Below, piece after piece: positions 28,667-38,418 of a stretch of 64,000 nt of DNA. The position numbers and the translations under genes were made by a program. Each line of letters begins with the position of its first letter. Within the stretch, counting starts at the first letter, position 1. The DNA lies in assembly GCA_002067405.1 (NCBI GenBank), contig MVRP01000001.1, forward strand, positions 76,147 to 140,146, given 5' to 3'. Below the pieces are notes generated by a model. The model made no database searches, had not been told where the DNA came from, and saw only the letters and a list, made by a program, of their open reading frames with translations. Source of the stretch: Syntrophorhabdaceae bacterium PtaU1.Bin034 (GTDB lineage Bacteria > Desulfobacterota_G > Syntrophorhabdia > Syntrophorhabdales > WCHB1-27).

Positions 28667-29551
28667 TTATCTTCTCGGATGGGCCTTGTCGTATATCTCC
28701 ATGATCTTGTCAATGGAGATGTGGGTATATTTCTGGGTTGTTGAAAGCTTGGAATGGCCCAGCAACTCCTGGATGCTCCGAAGATCGGCTCCGCCGTTGA
28801 GCATGTGGGTTGCAAAGGAATGTCTTATACCGTGGAGCGCGAGGTTCTTGAAAAGGCTCGCGTCCAGTTGGTGCTTCTTCATCACTTTCAAGAGGCCCCG
28901 GTAGGAGAGCTTGTTGCCCTGCCTGTTCACAAACAGGGCGTTCACCGATTCCCTCCGCCTGCCCCGGACCTCCTCCATGTAACGTTCCAATGCATCGCGG
29001 GCTTTCTCGCCAAACGGCAGAACCCGTTCCTTGCCGCCTTTTCCTTTGACGAGGGCCAGGGACCCTTCCATGTGGACATCGCCGACAGTAAGATCAAGCG
29101 CTTCCTGCGCCCTCATCCCTGTAGAATAGATGAGCTCGAAAATTGCCCGGTTCCTTAAGTTGATCCAGGTTTCCCCGGGCAAGGTGTCGAGGAAATGAAA
29201 TATCTCGTCCACTGTGTAGAACTTCGGCAGCTTCTTCTCGATCCTCGGGTTCTTTATCAAGGAAGCCGGGTTTTCTTTGATATACCCTTTCTTCTTGAGG
29301 AATTTAAAGAAAACCTTGATCGACGATACCTTCCTGGAGAGCGATGATTTCTTCAGACCCCCGTACAACTCCGCCACGTAAGCCCGAATTACCTTATGAT
29401 CGACTTCGTCGATCCGGTTCTTCTTCAGGTATGACAGGAAATTCCTGATATCCCCCTCGTAGGCGCGCATCGTGTTCGGCGACGCATCTTTCTGTGTTAC
29501 CAGATAGTGGTAGAATTCATCAGCGAAGTCCCCAAGATCTTTTGTATCCAT
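28667..29551 (-). CDS. xerC: Tyrosine recombinase XerC/XerD
   Basis: 294 aa. SAM-like N-terminal DNA-binding domain, then the catalytic domain with R147 (STGMRAQE), a Lys near 171-174, H240-x2-R243 ([10 protein letters not shown]), H266 ([10 protein letters not shown]) and nucleophile Y275. It resolves chromosome dimers at dif. The order xerC-hslV-hslU is the classic codV-clpQ-clpY arrangement. This linkage argues for a housekeeping Xer rather than a mobile integrase. Confidence 0.94.
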   Translation of the reverse strand: MDTKDLGDFADEFYHYLVTQKDASPNTMRAYEGDIRNFLSYLKKNRIDEVDHKVIRAYVAELYGGLKKSSLSRKVSSIKVFFKFLKKKGYIKENPASLIKNPRIEKKLPKFYTVDEIFHFLDTLPGETWINLRNRAIFELIYSTGMRAQEALDLTVGDVHMEGSLALVKGKGGKERVLPFGEKARDALERYMEEVRGRRRESVNALFVNRQGNKLSYRGLLKVMKKHQLDASLFKNLALHGIRHSFATHMLNGGADLRSIQELLGHSKLSTTQKYTHISIDKIMEIYDKAHPRR

Positions 29552-29800
29552 AAGATTATTATTCTATTACGTTTTTCCAAATAATCAAGCATTTTCCATG
29601 ATTCTGCGCGTTCCGGGCGGCTCCCTGGTGCGGCATCAGTGCTTCTCCGGACCCATGCCGTTTGCTACGTTAGTCCGTACTCAAGTGATTGAACGTGGGT
29701 CCGTTTTTGGGCCTGCTTTCGACGCTTGACTTCCTTCTGCGTGCTATGCTAACAATCAAGAAAGAATAAAGATGAATCGCTGAACGAGGCAGGGAGCAGG

Positions 29801-31744
29801 ATGAACTATCCGCACGTTTTTTCCCCCGGACGCATCGGACCCCTCACCACCAAAAATCGAATAAAGTACGCGGCCACGGAGTCGAACTTCAACACCCAGG
29901 ATGGGTTCGTGACCGACAAAGAGATAGCTTACCTCGAAGCCCAGGCGTGCGGGGGTGCGGGTATCGTTACCACTCAGGGGGCTCATCCTGATATAAAGGG
30001 GGAGGGGAAAGGCTTTCGAGGGACCATGTCCATCGCTCACGACCGCTTCATCCCCGGGCTCGCCAAGCTGGCCGAAGCCATCAAGAGCAACGGCGCCCTT
30101 GCGGCACTGCAGATCCTTCACTGCGGCAGGGAAGGCGGTGTAGACCTGGATTACTGCCTTATGCCCTCCGTTGTGCCTCAACGGCTTTCTTATTTCAAAC
30201 CACCGAGGGAGATCACACCTGCCGAAATAAAACAGGCTGTCAAGGACCACGTTGCCGCGGCGCGACGGGCCGTTGATGCCGGGTATGACATGATAGAGCT
30301 GTCAGGTATCGTGGGGTACCTCATCTCTACCTTTATATCCCGCTACACGAACAAGAGGCAGGACGAGTACGGCGGTGAAACACTCAGGGAAAGGTGCCGC
30401 CTCATGGTGGAGATCCTGGGGGCTATTAAGGCTGAAGTAGGCGACAGGTTCCCGGTGGGGATACGCCTGTGCGGTGCCGAGCTGATCGATGACCGGGGTG
30501 GCAACACGCTGGAGGAGAGCATCGAGAGCTTTCGCATCGCGGAAGAAGCGGGCGCCGACTATGTGAGCGTCACCATCGGGTGGCATGAATCGTCTTTGTC
30601 CGTCATTACGCGGGATGTGCCCATGGGCCACTGGCTTTGGGTGGCCGATCGCGTCAAAAAGCTCGTGAACGTTCCTGTCATGATGGCATTTCGCCTCTTT
30701 CTGCCTGATATTCCCGAAAAAGCCATTGCTGACGGCACTATCGATTTCTGGGAGGCATGCCGTCCCATGATCGCCGACCCGCAACTGCCGTTGAAGGCGG
30801 CTGAAGGAAGAACGAACGAAATAGTCCCGTGCATCGCCTGTAACCTCTGTTTTTCCCGCCTCTATTATCACCAACCGATCATGTGCACGGTGAGACCTTC
30901 TCTCGGCCACGAGAGAGAAAAAGAGTGGGGCTACTATGGCTTCCGGCCGGCAAAAACACGAAAGAAGATCGGCGTGATCGGCGGAGGACCGGCAGGATTA
31001 CAGTTCGCGGCAGTAGCGGCGGAAAAAGGACACCAGGTCACATTGTGGGAAAAGAAATCATCCGTGGGCGGGAATATACTGCTCGCGTCAAAAGTGGACG
31101 ACGGAGAGGATGAACTGCTCCGTCCTATCCGATACCTTGAAGGTCAGTGCCGGAAGGCAGGGGTAAGAATAGAGCAGGGCACGGAGTGTACGGCCGAAAC
31201 GGCGCGCAGACAGAATCTCGACATGCTGGTCATAGCGGCCGGTTCCTTCTTTAAGGCCTTGCCCCGATCAGCCGAAGGTCTATCTTATCTCACCCCGGCC
31301 GATGTTATCGAAAAGGAGGAAAGGCCGGGGAAAAAGGTGGGCATTCTCGGGGGCGACGGAGTGGGCCTCGCGGTCGCGGTCTATCTGCTTCGCCAGGGCG
31401 AACACGACATCACACTGATCGAGGAATCGGGACGGCTCGGACGCGACGTGAGCCCTTTCTATCTCTGGCGCTACCTGAAGCTCTTCAAGGAAAGGGGCGT
31501 TACGTTCCTGACACGGGCAACGCCTGTACGTCTCTCCGGCGGAGAGATAACAGTGTCGTCGCCCAAGGGGGAAAGAACAGTATTGGTAGACAATATCATT
31601 GTGGCAATAAGGCAGAACCCTGAAGAATGGAAGACAGCCTACTCCGGTTGCGCTCCGGAAGTGTACGTAATCGGTGACGCCAAGAGACCGAGGCGGCTTC
31701 ACAACGCCATCCACGACGGCTACCGAATGGGTATGCATATATGA
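29801..31744 (+). CDS. Old Yellow Enzyme-type NADH:flavin oxidoreductase, 2,4-dienoyl-CoA reductase-like
   Basis: 647 aa. An N-terminal FMN TIM barrel (to ~360) is followed by a [4Fe-4S] site, CIACNLC then a Cys about 12 residues on. The C-terminal half has an FAD Rossmann fold (VIGGGPAGLQFAA) and an NAD(P) fold (ILGGDGVGLAVAV). This is the FadH, trimethylamine dehydrogenase and enoate reductase architecture, which reduces activated C=C bonds. The substrate cannot be told. It overlaps a ferredoxin gene by 4 nt, suggesting a ferredoxin link that most FadH-type enzymes lack. Confidence 0.92.
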   Translation: MNYPHVFSPGRIGPLTTKNRIKYAATESNFNTQDGFVTDKEIAYLEAQACGGAGIVTTQGAHPDIKGEGKGFRGTMSIAHDRFIPGLAKLAEAIKSNGALAALQILHCGREGGVDLDYCLMPSVVPQRLSYFKPPREITPAEIKQAVKDHVAAARRAVDAGYDMIELSGIVGYLISTFISRYTNKRQDEYGGETLRERCRLMVEILGAIKAEVGDRFPVGIRLCGAELIDDRGGNTLEESIESFRIAEEAGADYVSVTIGWHESSLSVITRDVPMGHWLWVADRVKKLVNVPVMMAFRLFLPDIPEKAIADGTIDFWEACRPMIADPQLPLKAAEGRTNEIVPCIACNLCFSRLYYHQPIMCTVRPSLGHEREKEWGYYGFRPAKTRKKIGVIGGGPAGLQFAAVAAEKGHQVTLWEKKSSVGGNILLASKVDDGEDELLRPIRYLEGQCRKAGVRIEQGTECTAETARRQNLDMLVIAAGSFFKALPRSAEGLSYLTPADVIEKEERPGKKVGILGGDGVGLAVAVYLLRQGEHDITLIEESGRLGRDVSPFYLWRYLKLFKERGVTFLTRATPVRLSGGEITVSSPKGERTVLVDNIIVAIRQNPEEWKTAYSGCAPEVYVIGDAKRPRRLHNAIHDGYRMGMHI

Positions 31745-31932
31745 TCCCGATGATCGATATGGACAAATGCACGGGATGCAAGAAATGTGTTGAGGTCTGT
31801 CCTCCTCGGGCTATTGTCCTGAAAGAGAAAAAGGCACAAATAGAGGATGAGTTCTGTGAGGAGTGCGGCTACTGTGCAGGCGAATGCCCGGTGGGAGCCA
31901 TCCACGTACCGTTTCCCCGGTTCGGAACCTGA
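31741..31932 (+). CDS. 2x[4Fe-4S] ferredoxin
   Basis: 63 aa with two Cys motifs, CTGCKKCVEVCPP and CEECGYCAGECP, typical of small bacterial ferredoxins. It starts inside the reductase stop (ATGA overlap), so the two are coupled. It probably passes electrons to or from that flavoprotein. Confidence 0.93.
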   Translation: MIPMIDMDKCTGCKKCVEVCPPRAIVLKEKKAQIEDEFCEECGYCAGECPVGAIHVPFPRFGT

Positions 31933-32009
31933 TTCCCGGAAGCATTGTCTGGATACAAATAACCGCCTGTTTATTAGCTTTTTGCGGGTGTGAACCCGGA
32001 CATGGCCAC

Positions 32010-32038
32010 TTGATAATTTCCTCTTTTGCAGGTATAAT
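32010..32038 (+). promoter_or_regulatory. Sigma-70-type promoter for tig-clpP-clpX
   Basis: TTGATA, 17-nt spacer, TATAAT; the expected start is ~50 nt before the tig ATG. This is a near-consensus promoter. Confidence 0.8.
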
Positions 32039-32093
32039 ACCAAATTCACAAAGAAAACATCATTCCCCTTTTTCGGAAAATTGCGGAGGATAC

Positions 32094-33371
32094 ATGAAGG
32101 TAGAGGTAGAAAGTCTGGATAGCGTCAGAAAGAATATCGAGGTGGTTCTCGACGAGAGCAAGGTCAACGAGCTACGCGAAGGGATATATCAAGACCTGAA
32201 GAAGCATGCAAAAATTAAAGGCTTTCGGCCGGGGAAAGTGCCGAGATCCATCATCCAGACCTACTACAAGGACTACATAGAAGACGAGCTGAAGAGAAAG
32301 ATGGTAGAGGAGACGATGGGCGATGCCCTTTCCGAGACGAAAGTGGAGCCGGTGAGCGAGCCTCGCGTCGAGTTCCTTGAGGATGAGGGCCGGTTCGGAT
32401 ACAAAATGGAATGTGAAGTGGTGCCCGAGTTCGAAACGCCTCCTTACAAAGGCATTGAGGTAGAGGCAGAGAAGATCGATGTAACCGAAGAAGATATTGC
32501 CAAAAGACTTGAATCCATGCAGCAGATGCACACGCAGTTGATGGACAGAGAGGGAGATCAGCCGGCGCAGAAAGGCGATTTCGTGATCGTGAAATATGAG
32601 GCTTCTCACGACGGAAAACCGGTGAAGGGTGTGAAGGCTGAATCGTATCCTCTTGACTTGGGTAGCGCCAACCTTACCCCCGAGTTCGAAAACGGGATCG
32701 TGGGAATGAAGGTGGGCGAGGAGAAGGAGATAGCCATTCCCTTCGCAGCGGACTACCCGGATAAGGATGTGGCGGGGAAAACCCTTCTCTTCAAGGTTGA
32801 ATTAAAGGAAATCAAGGAGAAGAAACTGCCGGAACTGAACGACGATTTCGCAAAGGACCTCTCTTTCGAGAACATGGATCAATTGAGAGCGGAAGTAAAG
32901 AAAGGGCTGGAGACGGAAAAAGAAGGTCAGAGAAAGAATATTATTGCCGAGCAGATAGTGAACTCCCTCCTTGAAAAGAGTGACTTCCCCGTGCCGGCTA
33001 GGATGGCGCAGAAGCGGGCAGAGATGCTCGTGGAGGATGCCAGATCGCGGATGAAGGTAGGGACGCTGAGCGATGAGGAAGACAGAAGTCTCAACACCGC
33101 GTTGCTGAAAGAATACGAGCCGGAGGCACAGAAGAGAATCAAGATGGGATTGATCCTCGCCAAAATCGCGGAGCAGGAGGGGCTTAAGGTAGAGGACAGT
33201 GAGGTTGACGAGCGGCTTCAGCGAATTGCAGAAGAAACCAAGAGGGCTTATGATTATATAAGAGAATTCTATGAGAAATACAATCTTAGGGGCAACCTTA
33301 AGACGAGCATGCTCGAGGAGAAAACAATGAATCTTCTCATCGAGAACGCGGCAGTGAAGGAGAAACAATGA
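32094..33371 (+). CDS. tig: Trigger factor
   Basis: 425 aa from the ATG with GGAGG 4 nt upstream; the longer open frame to 31863 is spurious because it reads through the promoter. The ribosome-docking loop signature GFRPGKVP is near residue 45. The FKBP-like PPIase domain ([25 protein letters not shown]) and the helical C-terminal chaperone arms follow. It chaperones nascent chains at the ribosome exit. It overlaps clpP by 4 nt. Confidence 0.97.
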   Translation: MKVEVESLDSVRKNIEVVLDESKVNELREGIYQDLKKHAKIKGFRPGKVPRSIIQTYYKDYIEDELKRKMVEETMGDALSETKVEPVSEPRVEFLEDEGRFGYKMECEVVPEFETPPYKGIEVEAEKIDVTEEDIAKRLESMQQMHTQLMDREGDQPAQKGDFVIVKYEASHDGKPVKGVKAESYPLDLGSANLTPEFENGIVGMKVGEEKEIAIPFAADYPDKDVAGKTLLFKVELKEIKEKKLPELNDDFAKDLSFENMDQLRAEVKKGLETEKEGQRKNIIAEQIVNSLLEKSDFPVPARMAQKRAEMLVEDARSRMKVGTLSDEEDRSLNTALLKEYEPEAQKRIKMGLILAKIAEQEGLKVEDSEVDERLQRIAEETKRAYDYIREFYEKYNLRGNLKTSMLEEKTMNLLIENAAVKEKQ

Positions 33372-33952
33372 ATCTAGTACCAATGGTCATCGAGAAGGAC
33401 GGGCGGGGAGAAAGGGCCTACGACATATATTCAAGGTTGCTCAAGGAGCGAATAGTCTTCCTCGGCACCGCAATAGACGATGTTGTGGCCAATCTCATTA
33501 TTGCCCAGCTACTCTTCCTCGAATCGGAGGACCCGACAAAGGAAATTTACATCTATGTCAATTCACCCGGAGGGTTGATCACGAGTGGACTGGCAATTTA
33601 TGATACAATGCAGTATGTGAAACCCCCCATCGCCACTATATGCATAGGCCAGGCGGCAAGCATGGGAGCCGTCTTGCTGGCGGGTGGGGCCAAGGGCAAG
33701 CGCTACGCCCTTCCACATGCGCGGGTGCTCATACACCAGCCCCTGGGCGGCGCCCAAGGACAGGCGACTGACATCGACATCCAGGCACGTGAGATATTAA
33801 GGATGAGGGAAGAGATCAACACAATATTCACCAAGCATACCGGTCAGGATATGGAAAAGATCAGGCAGGATACGGAGCGAGATTTCTTTATGACTGCGGA
33901 ACAGGCGCTTAAGTACGGTATCATAGACCAGATCGTGGAGAAAAGAGCATGA
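33368..33952 (+). CDS. clpP: ATP-dependent Clp protease proteolytic subunit
   Basis: 194 aa, full length. The catalytic Ser lies in [11 protein letters not shown], the His in [11 protein letters not shown] and the Asp in the [13 protein letters not shown] segment. It forms the tetradecameric chamber used with ClpX. It overlaps both neighbours by 4 nt. Confidence 0.99.
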   Translation: MNLVPMVIEKDGRGERAYDIYSRLLKERIVFLGTAIDDVVANLIIAQLLFLESEDPTKEIYIYVNSPGGLITSGLAIYDTMQYVKPPIATICIGQAASMGAVLLAGGAKGKRYALPHARVLIHQPLGGAQGQATDIDIQAREILRMREEINTIFTKHTGQDMEKIRQDTERDFFMTAEQALKYGIIDQIVEKRA

Positions 33953-35208
33953 CAGTGATGAAGAAGAATAACGGAAGGACGATGAAGCTTCATTGTTCCT
34001 TCTGCGGTAAAAGCCAGGACGAGGTAAAGAAACTGATTGCCGGTCCTATGGTTTATATATGCGATGAGTGCATCGAGCTGTGCAACGAGATCATCCAGGA
34101 AGAGGCTAAGCGGGAGAGGTTCGAGTATATAAAGACCTCCATACCGAAGCCCCATGAGATCAGAAGGATACTCGATGATTACGTCATCGGCCAGGACTTT
34201 GCGAAGAAAGTCCTTTCGGTTGCCGTTTACAACCATTACAAGAGAATTGAATCCCGGACGACCTTCGACGATGTAGAAATCCAGAAGAGCAACATCCTGC
34301 TCGTCGGCCCTACGGGATCGGGCAAGACCTTGCTCGCCCAGACCCTCGCGAAGATCCTCCATGTGCCCTTTACCATCGCCGATGCCACGACCCTTACCGA
34401 GGCAGGCTACGTGGGCGAGGACGTTGAGAACATTATTCTCAATCTGCTCCAATCAGCGGATTACAACATCGAGCGGGCCGAGAAGGGAATCGTTTATATC
34501 GATGAGATAGACAAAATCTCGAAGAAGACGGACAGCCCCTCCATCACCCGCGATGTATCGGGCGAAGGTGTGCAGCAGGCGCTGCTCAAGATCATAGAGG
34601 GTACCGTGGCCAATGTCCCGCCGAAGGGCGGCAGGAAACATCCGCAGCAGGATTACATCAAGGTGGATACCACAAATATCCTCTTTATATGCGGTGGAGC
34701 TTTCCACGGGCTTGAATCGATCATCGCCAACCGGATAGGCAGGAAGAGTATCGGTTTTGGCGTTGACGTCGAGGGCGGAAGAGATAAAATGTACGGGGAG
34801 CTCATACGCGACGTTCAGCCGGAAGACCTGCTCAAATACGGCCTGATCCCGGAATTCATCGGCAGGCTCCCTATCACCGCGACCCTTGAGGAGCTCGGTG
34901 AGGAAGTCCTGGTCGAGATACTGAAAAAGCCCAGAAACGCGATAGTAAAGCAGTACAAGAAGCTCTTCGAGCTGGAGAATGTGAAACTTACCTTCACCGA
35001 AGGCGCAGTGCGCGGCATAGCCAGAGAGGCAATGAAGAAGAAAACGGGAGCAAGAGGATTGCGCTCGATCATGGAAAAAGTCATGCTTGACGTCATGTAC
35101 GAACTCCCGTCAATTGCGAACGTGAAGGAGTGCGTCGTAAGCGAAGAAGTGATAGTCAACCACGAAAAGCCTATTCTCATTTACGAGGAAGAGGCGGAGA
35201 TTGCCTGA
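33949..35208 (+). CDS. clpX: ATP-dependent Clp protease ATP-binding subunit ClpX
   Basis: 419 aa. N-terminal Cys4 zinc-binding domain ([16 protein letters not shown]), Walker A GPTGSGKT, Walker B YIDEIDKI, and the IGF-type loop IGFGV that contacts ClpP. It unfolds tagged substrates for ClpP. The usual downstream lon is absent; two tRNA genes follow instead. Confidence 0.98.
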   Translation: MTVMKKNNGRTMKLHCSFCGKSQDEVKKLIAGPMVYICDECIELCNEIIQEEAKRERFEYIKTSIPKPHEIRRILDDYVIGQDFAKKVLSVAVYNHYKRIESRTTFDDVEIQKSNILLVGPTGSGKTLLAQTLAKILHVPFTIADATTLTEAGYVGEDVENIILNLLQSADYNIERAEKGIVYIDEIDKISKKTDSPSITRDVSGEGVQQALLKIIEGTVANVPPKGGRKHPQQDYIKVDTTNILFICGGAFHGLESIIANRIGRKSIGFGVDVEGGRDKMYGELIRDVQPEDLLKYGLIPEFIGRLPITATLEELGEEVLVEILKKPRNAIVKQYKKLFELENVKLTFTEGAVRGIAREAMKKKTGARGLRSIMEKVMLDVMYELPSIANVKECVVSEEVIVNHEKPILIYEEEAEIA

Positions 35209-35213
35209 AGTCT

Positions 35214-35242
35214 TTGACTTTTAGACGCAAACCTGCTATAAA
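35214..35242 (+). promoter_or_regulatory. Promoter for tRNA-Val
   Basis: TTGACT, 17-nt spacer, TATAAA, with the inferred start ~8 nt before the mature tRNA 5' end. It begins 6 nt after the clpX stop. Confidence 0.75.
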
Positions 35243-35256
35243 TAGCGACGACAGTT

Positions 35257-35331
35257 GGGCGGGTAGCTCAGCGGGAGAGCATCGGCCTTACAAGCCGGGG
35301 GTCACAGGTTCAATCCCTGTTCCGCCTACCA
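35257..35331 (+). tRNA. tRNA-Val (anticodon UAC)
   Basis: Complete cloverleaf of 75 nt with encoded CCA. The acceptor GGGCGGG/TCCGCCT has two G-U pairs, the D arm is GCTC/GAGC, and the anticodon loop CTTACAA gives UAC. The T arm is ACAGG-TTCAATC-CCTGT and the discriminator is A. Confidence 0.96.
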
Positions 35332-35368
35332 TGAAGTGCTAGCGTACCCAAGAGGGTGGGTCGCTTCG

Positions 35369-35405
35369 CGAGCCTTGCTCGTGGAGGGGCGACGCAAGCC
35401 CCAAT
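35369..35405 (-). repeat. Copy of the double-hairpin repeat between two tRNA genes
   Basis: Read on the minus strand this is the reverse orientation of the unit at 22351: GGGGC-TTGCGTC-GCCCC (35402-35386) is identical, and a second hairpin CGAGC-AAG-GCTCG occupies 35381-35369. The second stem differs from CCGGC/GCCGG in the other copy, yet pairing is kept. Confidence 0.7.
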
Positions 35406-35422
35406 ATATTTGATAATGAAGC

Positions 35423-35499
<77 letters not shown>

Positions 35500-35513
35500 T
35501 TAATATTTCAAAG

Positions 35514-35552
35514 AAAATAGGGGGGTCTGATTTTCAGACCCCCCTATTTTTT
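35514..35552 (+). terminator. Strong intrinsic terminator after the tRNA pair
   Basis: Perfect 17-bp stem (35514-35530 with 35534-35550), 3-nt loop TTT, and a run of six T at the end. The symmetrical A/T ends could let it act in both directions. Confidence 0.95.
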
Positions 35553-35555
35553 GTC

Positions 35556-35944
35556 TCCAGACTGTCTCCGGGGTGGTGTCTTGTTTTCTGTTCCGCAACA
35601 CGGGCACATATTCTTCAACTACGCCTTGCCGAAGGACTCTATAATCTTCTCTTTCCGGACAAGACAGACATCAAGGAAACGCCAAGGACGAAAAAACACG
35701 AATTCAAGCTATCCTTCAGCTTTTGGAAGGAATGGGGGTAGAATAAACTCAGGAAGCTGCAGATAAGAATGTTCCTTCAAAAAAGCAGCGACACAATTGT
35801 CGAAAAGAAAGACGGCTTTCGACAATTCGCGGGCTGATATGCTTCGAGCATTACGAAAAACCCCAATGAACATGCGTGCTAATTTCTGTCTCGCACACTG
35901 GCACGTTTGTTGCTGTTCCATTAATAACAGCAAAGGGGGTTGAC
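35556..35944. repeat. Gene-free region with an 11-bp inverted repeat
   Basis: About 390 nt without a recognisable gene. An exact inverted repeat, AATTGTCGAAA (35795-35805) and TTTCGACAATT (35817-35827) with an 11-nt loop, lies ~120 nt before the FecR-type gene. No T run follows, so it may be an operator or mRNA leader structure rather than a terminator. The short open frames here show no family pattern. Confidence 0.5.
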
Positions 35945-38350
35945 ATGATGCTCATAAGGTGTGCGGTACTTCTCGCGATTGTCTTGTCGGCGCCGGTGCT
36001 TTCCATGGCCGCCGACCCGGGCGCCCTTTACTTCAGGTTGATAGAAGGCGACGTTCAGATGAAGATGGAGGACAATGCCGATTGGGTCCCTGCGGCCGCA
36101 AACACACCTATTTATCAGGGAGACAGACTTTGGGTTCCTGACGATGCCAGAACTGAAGTCCGGTTCAGAAACGGTACTTCGCTGAGGCTAGGACACAACA
36201 CCGCATTGGAGGTGAGCACCGCCGAACAGGATGCCTACCGGCTCTACCTGGATGAGGGCAGAGCTTACGTTAATTTTAAGGGCCCTCAACAATCAGCGTT
36301 CACGATAGACACTCCCGAAGGTTCGGTACGACCGGAAACTGATTCGATCTTCATGGTGGAAGTCCAGGAGAACGGCGACGCCGCGGTTTCGGTGATTAGT
36401 GGGAACGTCTATGTAAGTCGTGAAGCCGGAGAAATGAGGATTGCACCGGGAGATCGATTGCTGCTTCGGAACAATGGCAAAAACCCCGAGCTTTGGGCAC
36501 TTGCTCCGGAAGACGAGTGGATGCGGTGGAACAGGCAAAGAGACCGGGAGGTTTACGGAACGCCGACCGGCCACAGCACTACCTACTTGCCTGATGAGCT
36601 AAAAACCTATTCTTCAGACTTCGATTCGAATGGAAGATGGGTAAATGTGCCTGAGTATGGCTATGTCTGGACACCGACCGTCGTTGTCGCCGCTGATTGG
36701 TCTCCGTACAGGATCGGCCGCTGGGTGTGGATAAGGGGCGACTATGTATGGATCTCCCATGAACGCTGGGGGTGGGCGCCATACCACTACGGACGATGGG
36801 CACATGTGCACAAAATAGGATGGTGCTGGATCCCTCCGGGCCGTGGTGCGGTTCACTGGGGTCCGGGATACGTAGGCTGGGTGCACACCTCTTCGCGCGT
36901 GTCGTGGGTCCCCCTCGCCCCACGCGAGACCTACTACGGTCGCGGTCACTTTGGACCGCACAGTGTTAATATCACTCGGGTCAACGTCCAGAAGACCGTA
37001 GTAACCAATGTGTACAAAAACATCCACGTGGTAAACGGTGTGACGACCGTCCAGCGGGACTCCTTCATTGCGGGAAGGACTGCGGAGCACAGGGTAAAAG
37101 AAAACCCGTTCCTGAACCAGCGCCCTTCTTTGGGTGCTCCGCAAATCAAGCCGGTGCATGCGACCGTAATGCCGGTCGTCAAGTCAATCCCGCTCGCAAA
37201 GCAGCCGCCGCAAAGGATACGTGAAGCCGTACACAGGCCGGATTTTGGCCGGGGGCAGGGCGGCAAAATCCCCGCGGGACCGGTAAAAGCGACCCCATTG
37301 CCTGCAGACCGGACGCCTGACCGGAGAATTGGTGCGCCGGAACGAGAGAGGGTAGATGCATCTCAAGCGAAAAGGCCTGCAGCCGAGCAGGGGGTGAGGC
37401 CGGATGGAAAGACCGGCCAAACAGGGAAGCCGACAGGCCCCGGGAACCGGTACGACAATGCATCGGCTCACGGAACTCCCGGCCCTATTGGGCAGGCTAA
37501 TTCGGGTAAGCCCGGTTTCGAGGGCCGCACCTCCCTAGGAGTGCAGCCTGCAAAGCCGACAGCCAAGGACGGGGTCACTCGCTACACCACAAAAGATGTG
37601 GCAACCAAAAGACAAGACCGGCCGGACAAGCCCAACAACGACGTCGTGCAGAGAGATCAGCGGTTCCAGCCATCACCCGCTCGGGCGCAGAGAGATGAAA
37701 AGCCTCGACCGGGGAACGCTGCCGGGCCGCCGACAGGCAATCGCGGCGCGACGGAGAGGAGCAAAGAAACCAGACCCGCCGGGACCACGGACCAGAGACC
37801 CCGGACTGCAGCCGAGCCGGTACAGGCACCGGTGATGAGACCGGATCAGCGGCAGGCTCAACCGGTTGAAATCCAACGAAAGAATCCAGGCGAAGGCGGT
37901 CGCAATGCGCCTCAGCCTGTGTCCAGACCGCGAATAGAACCTCCTGCCCGAACCCAACAGCTTCCCCCAGCCCCTGCAGCCCAGCCGAGACCATCTTTTG
38001 CTCCTGTTGAACGACCGAAGCAAGCCAATGTTCACGCGCCGCCCTCTCCGCAGCCTCGCGAATCGTCGTCGAGGCCGGTCAACCCTGCCAAGCCTCCGTC
38101 CGTGCCGAAAGATGTTGCGAGGACGAATGCCGGTCAACCCAGGCAGGCAGTCGTTACCAAGCCTGCCGAAGTGCCCGCCGTAAAGCCGGCCGGGCCCCAA
38201 AGGAGGGAACCGGCGGGAGTTGCTGCGCCCAAAGTCGAATCGGCTCGGCCGAAACAGGAGCAGCAGCCGGCACGCAGCGGCAATGGCCCGAGAGAGAACA
38301 AAGAAGGGGGTCATAATAACAGGCCTGACAACAACCGTCAGGGAAGGTAG
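35945..38350 (+). CDS. Exported FecR/DUF6600-type protein with long Pro-rich tail
   Basis: 801 aa from MMLIRC (GGGGG ribosome site). A signal peptide ends near MAADPG. A FecR-like beta domain (~35-180, e.g. RLWVPDDARTEVRFRNGTSLRLG, SVISGNVYVS) is followed by a Trp/Tyr-rich region with repeated W-x-P and GRWVW motifs (~220-345), as in DUF6600 proteins. The remaining ~450 residues are low-complexity, rich in Pro, Gln, Arg and Lys, and probably disordered. It is likely periplasmic or surface exposed. No TonB receptor or sigma factor is adjacent, so a classical Fec signalling role is doubtful. Function unknown. Confidence 0.8.
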   Translation: MMLIRCAVLLAIVLSAPVLSMAADPGALYFRLIEGDVQMKMEDNADWVPAAANTPIYQGDRLWVPDDARTEVRFRNGTSLRLGHNTALEVSTAEQDAYRLYLDEGRAYVNFKGPQQSAFTIDTPEGSVRPETDSIFMVEVQENGDAAVSVISGNVYVSREAGEMRIAPGDRLLLRNNGKNPELWALAPEDEWMRWNRQRDREVYGTPTGHSTTYLPDELKTYSSDFDSNGRWVNVPEYGYVWTPTVVVAADWSPYRIGRWVWIRGDYVWISHERWGWAPYHYGRWAHVHKIGWCWIPPGRGAVHWGPGYVGWVHTSSRVSWVPLAPRETYYGRGHFGPHSVNITRVNVQKTVVTNVYKNIHVVNGVTTVQRDSFIAGRTAEHRVKENPFLNQRPSLGAPQIKPVHATVMPVVKSIPLAKQPPQRIREAVHRPDFGRGQGGKIPAGPVKATPLPADRTPDRRIGAPERERVDASQAKRPAAEQGVRPDGKTGQTGKPTGPGNRYDNASAHGTPGPIGQANSGKPGFEGRTSLGVQPAKPTAKDGVTRYTTKDVATKRQDRPDKPNNDVVQRDQRFQPSPARAQRDEKPRPGNAAGPPTGNRGATERSKETRPAGTTDQRPRTAAEPVQAPVMRPDQRQAQPVEIQRKNPGEGGRNAPQPVSRPRIEPPARTQQLPPAPAAQPRPSFAPVERPKQANVHAPPSPQPRESSSRPVNPAKPPSVPKDVARTNAGQPRQAVVTKPAEVPAVKPAGPQRREPAGVAAPKVESARPKQEQQPARSGNGPRENKEGGHNNRPDNNRQGR

Positions 38351-38418
38351 GAGTACGTGCTAAAATGAGAATATTTGATTACCGATCGTGAGGGACGATT
38401 CTCCGTAAAAAAAACCTG

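Noticed and set aside
28667..29551. Mobile-element integrase
   Set aside because: The tyrosine recombinase is locked in the conserved xerC-hslV-hslU order with 1-nt spacing, which marks the housekeeping Xer protein.
37200..38340. Repeat-rich Pro/Gln/Arg coding stretch considered as a CRISPR or tandem repeat
   Set aside because: The DNA has no regular repeat unit. It is low-complexity protein sequence in one continuous reading frame.
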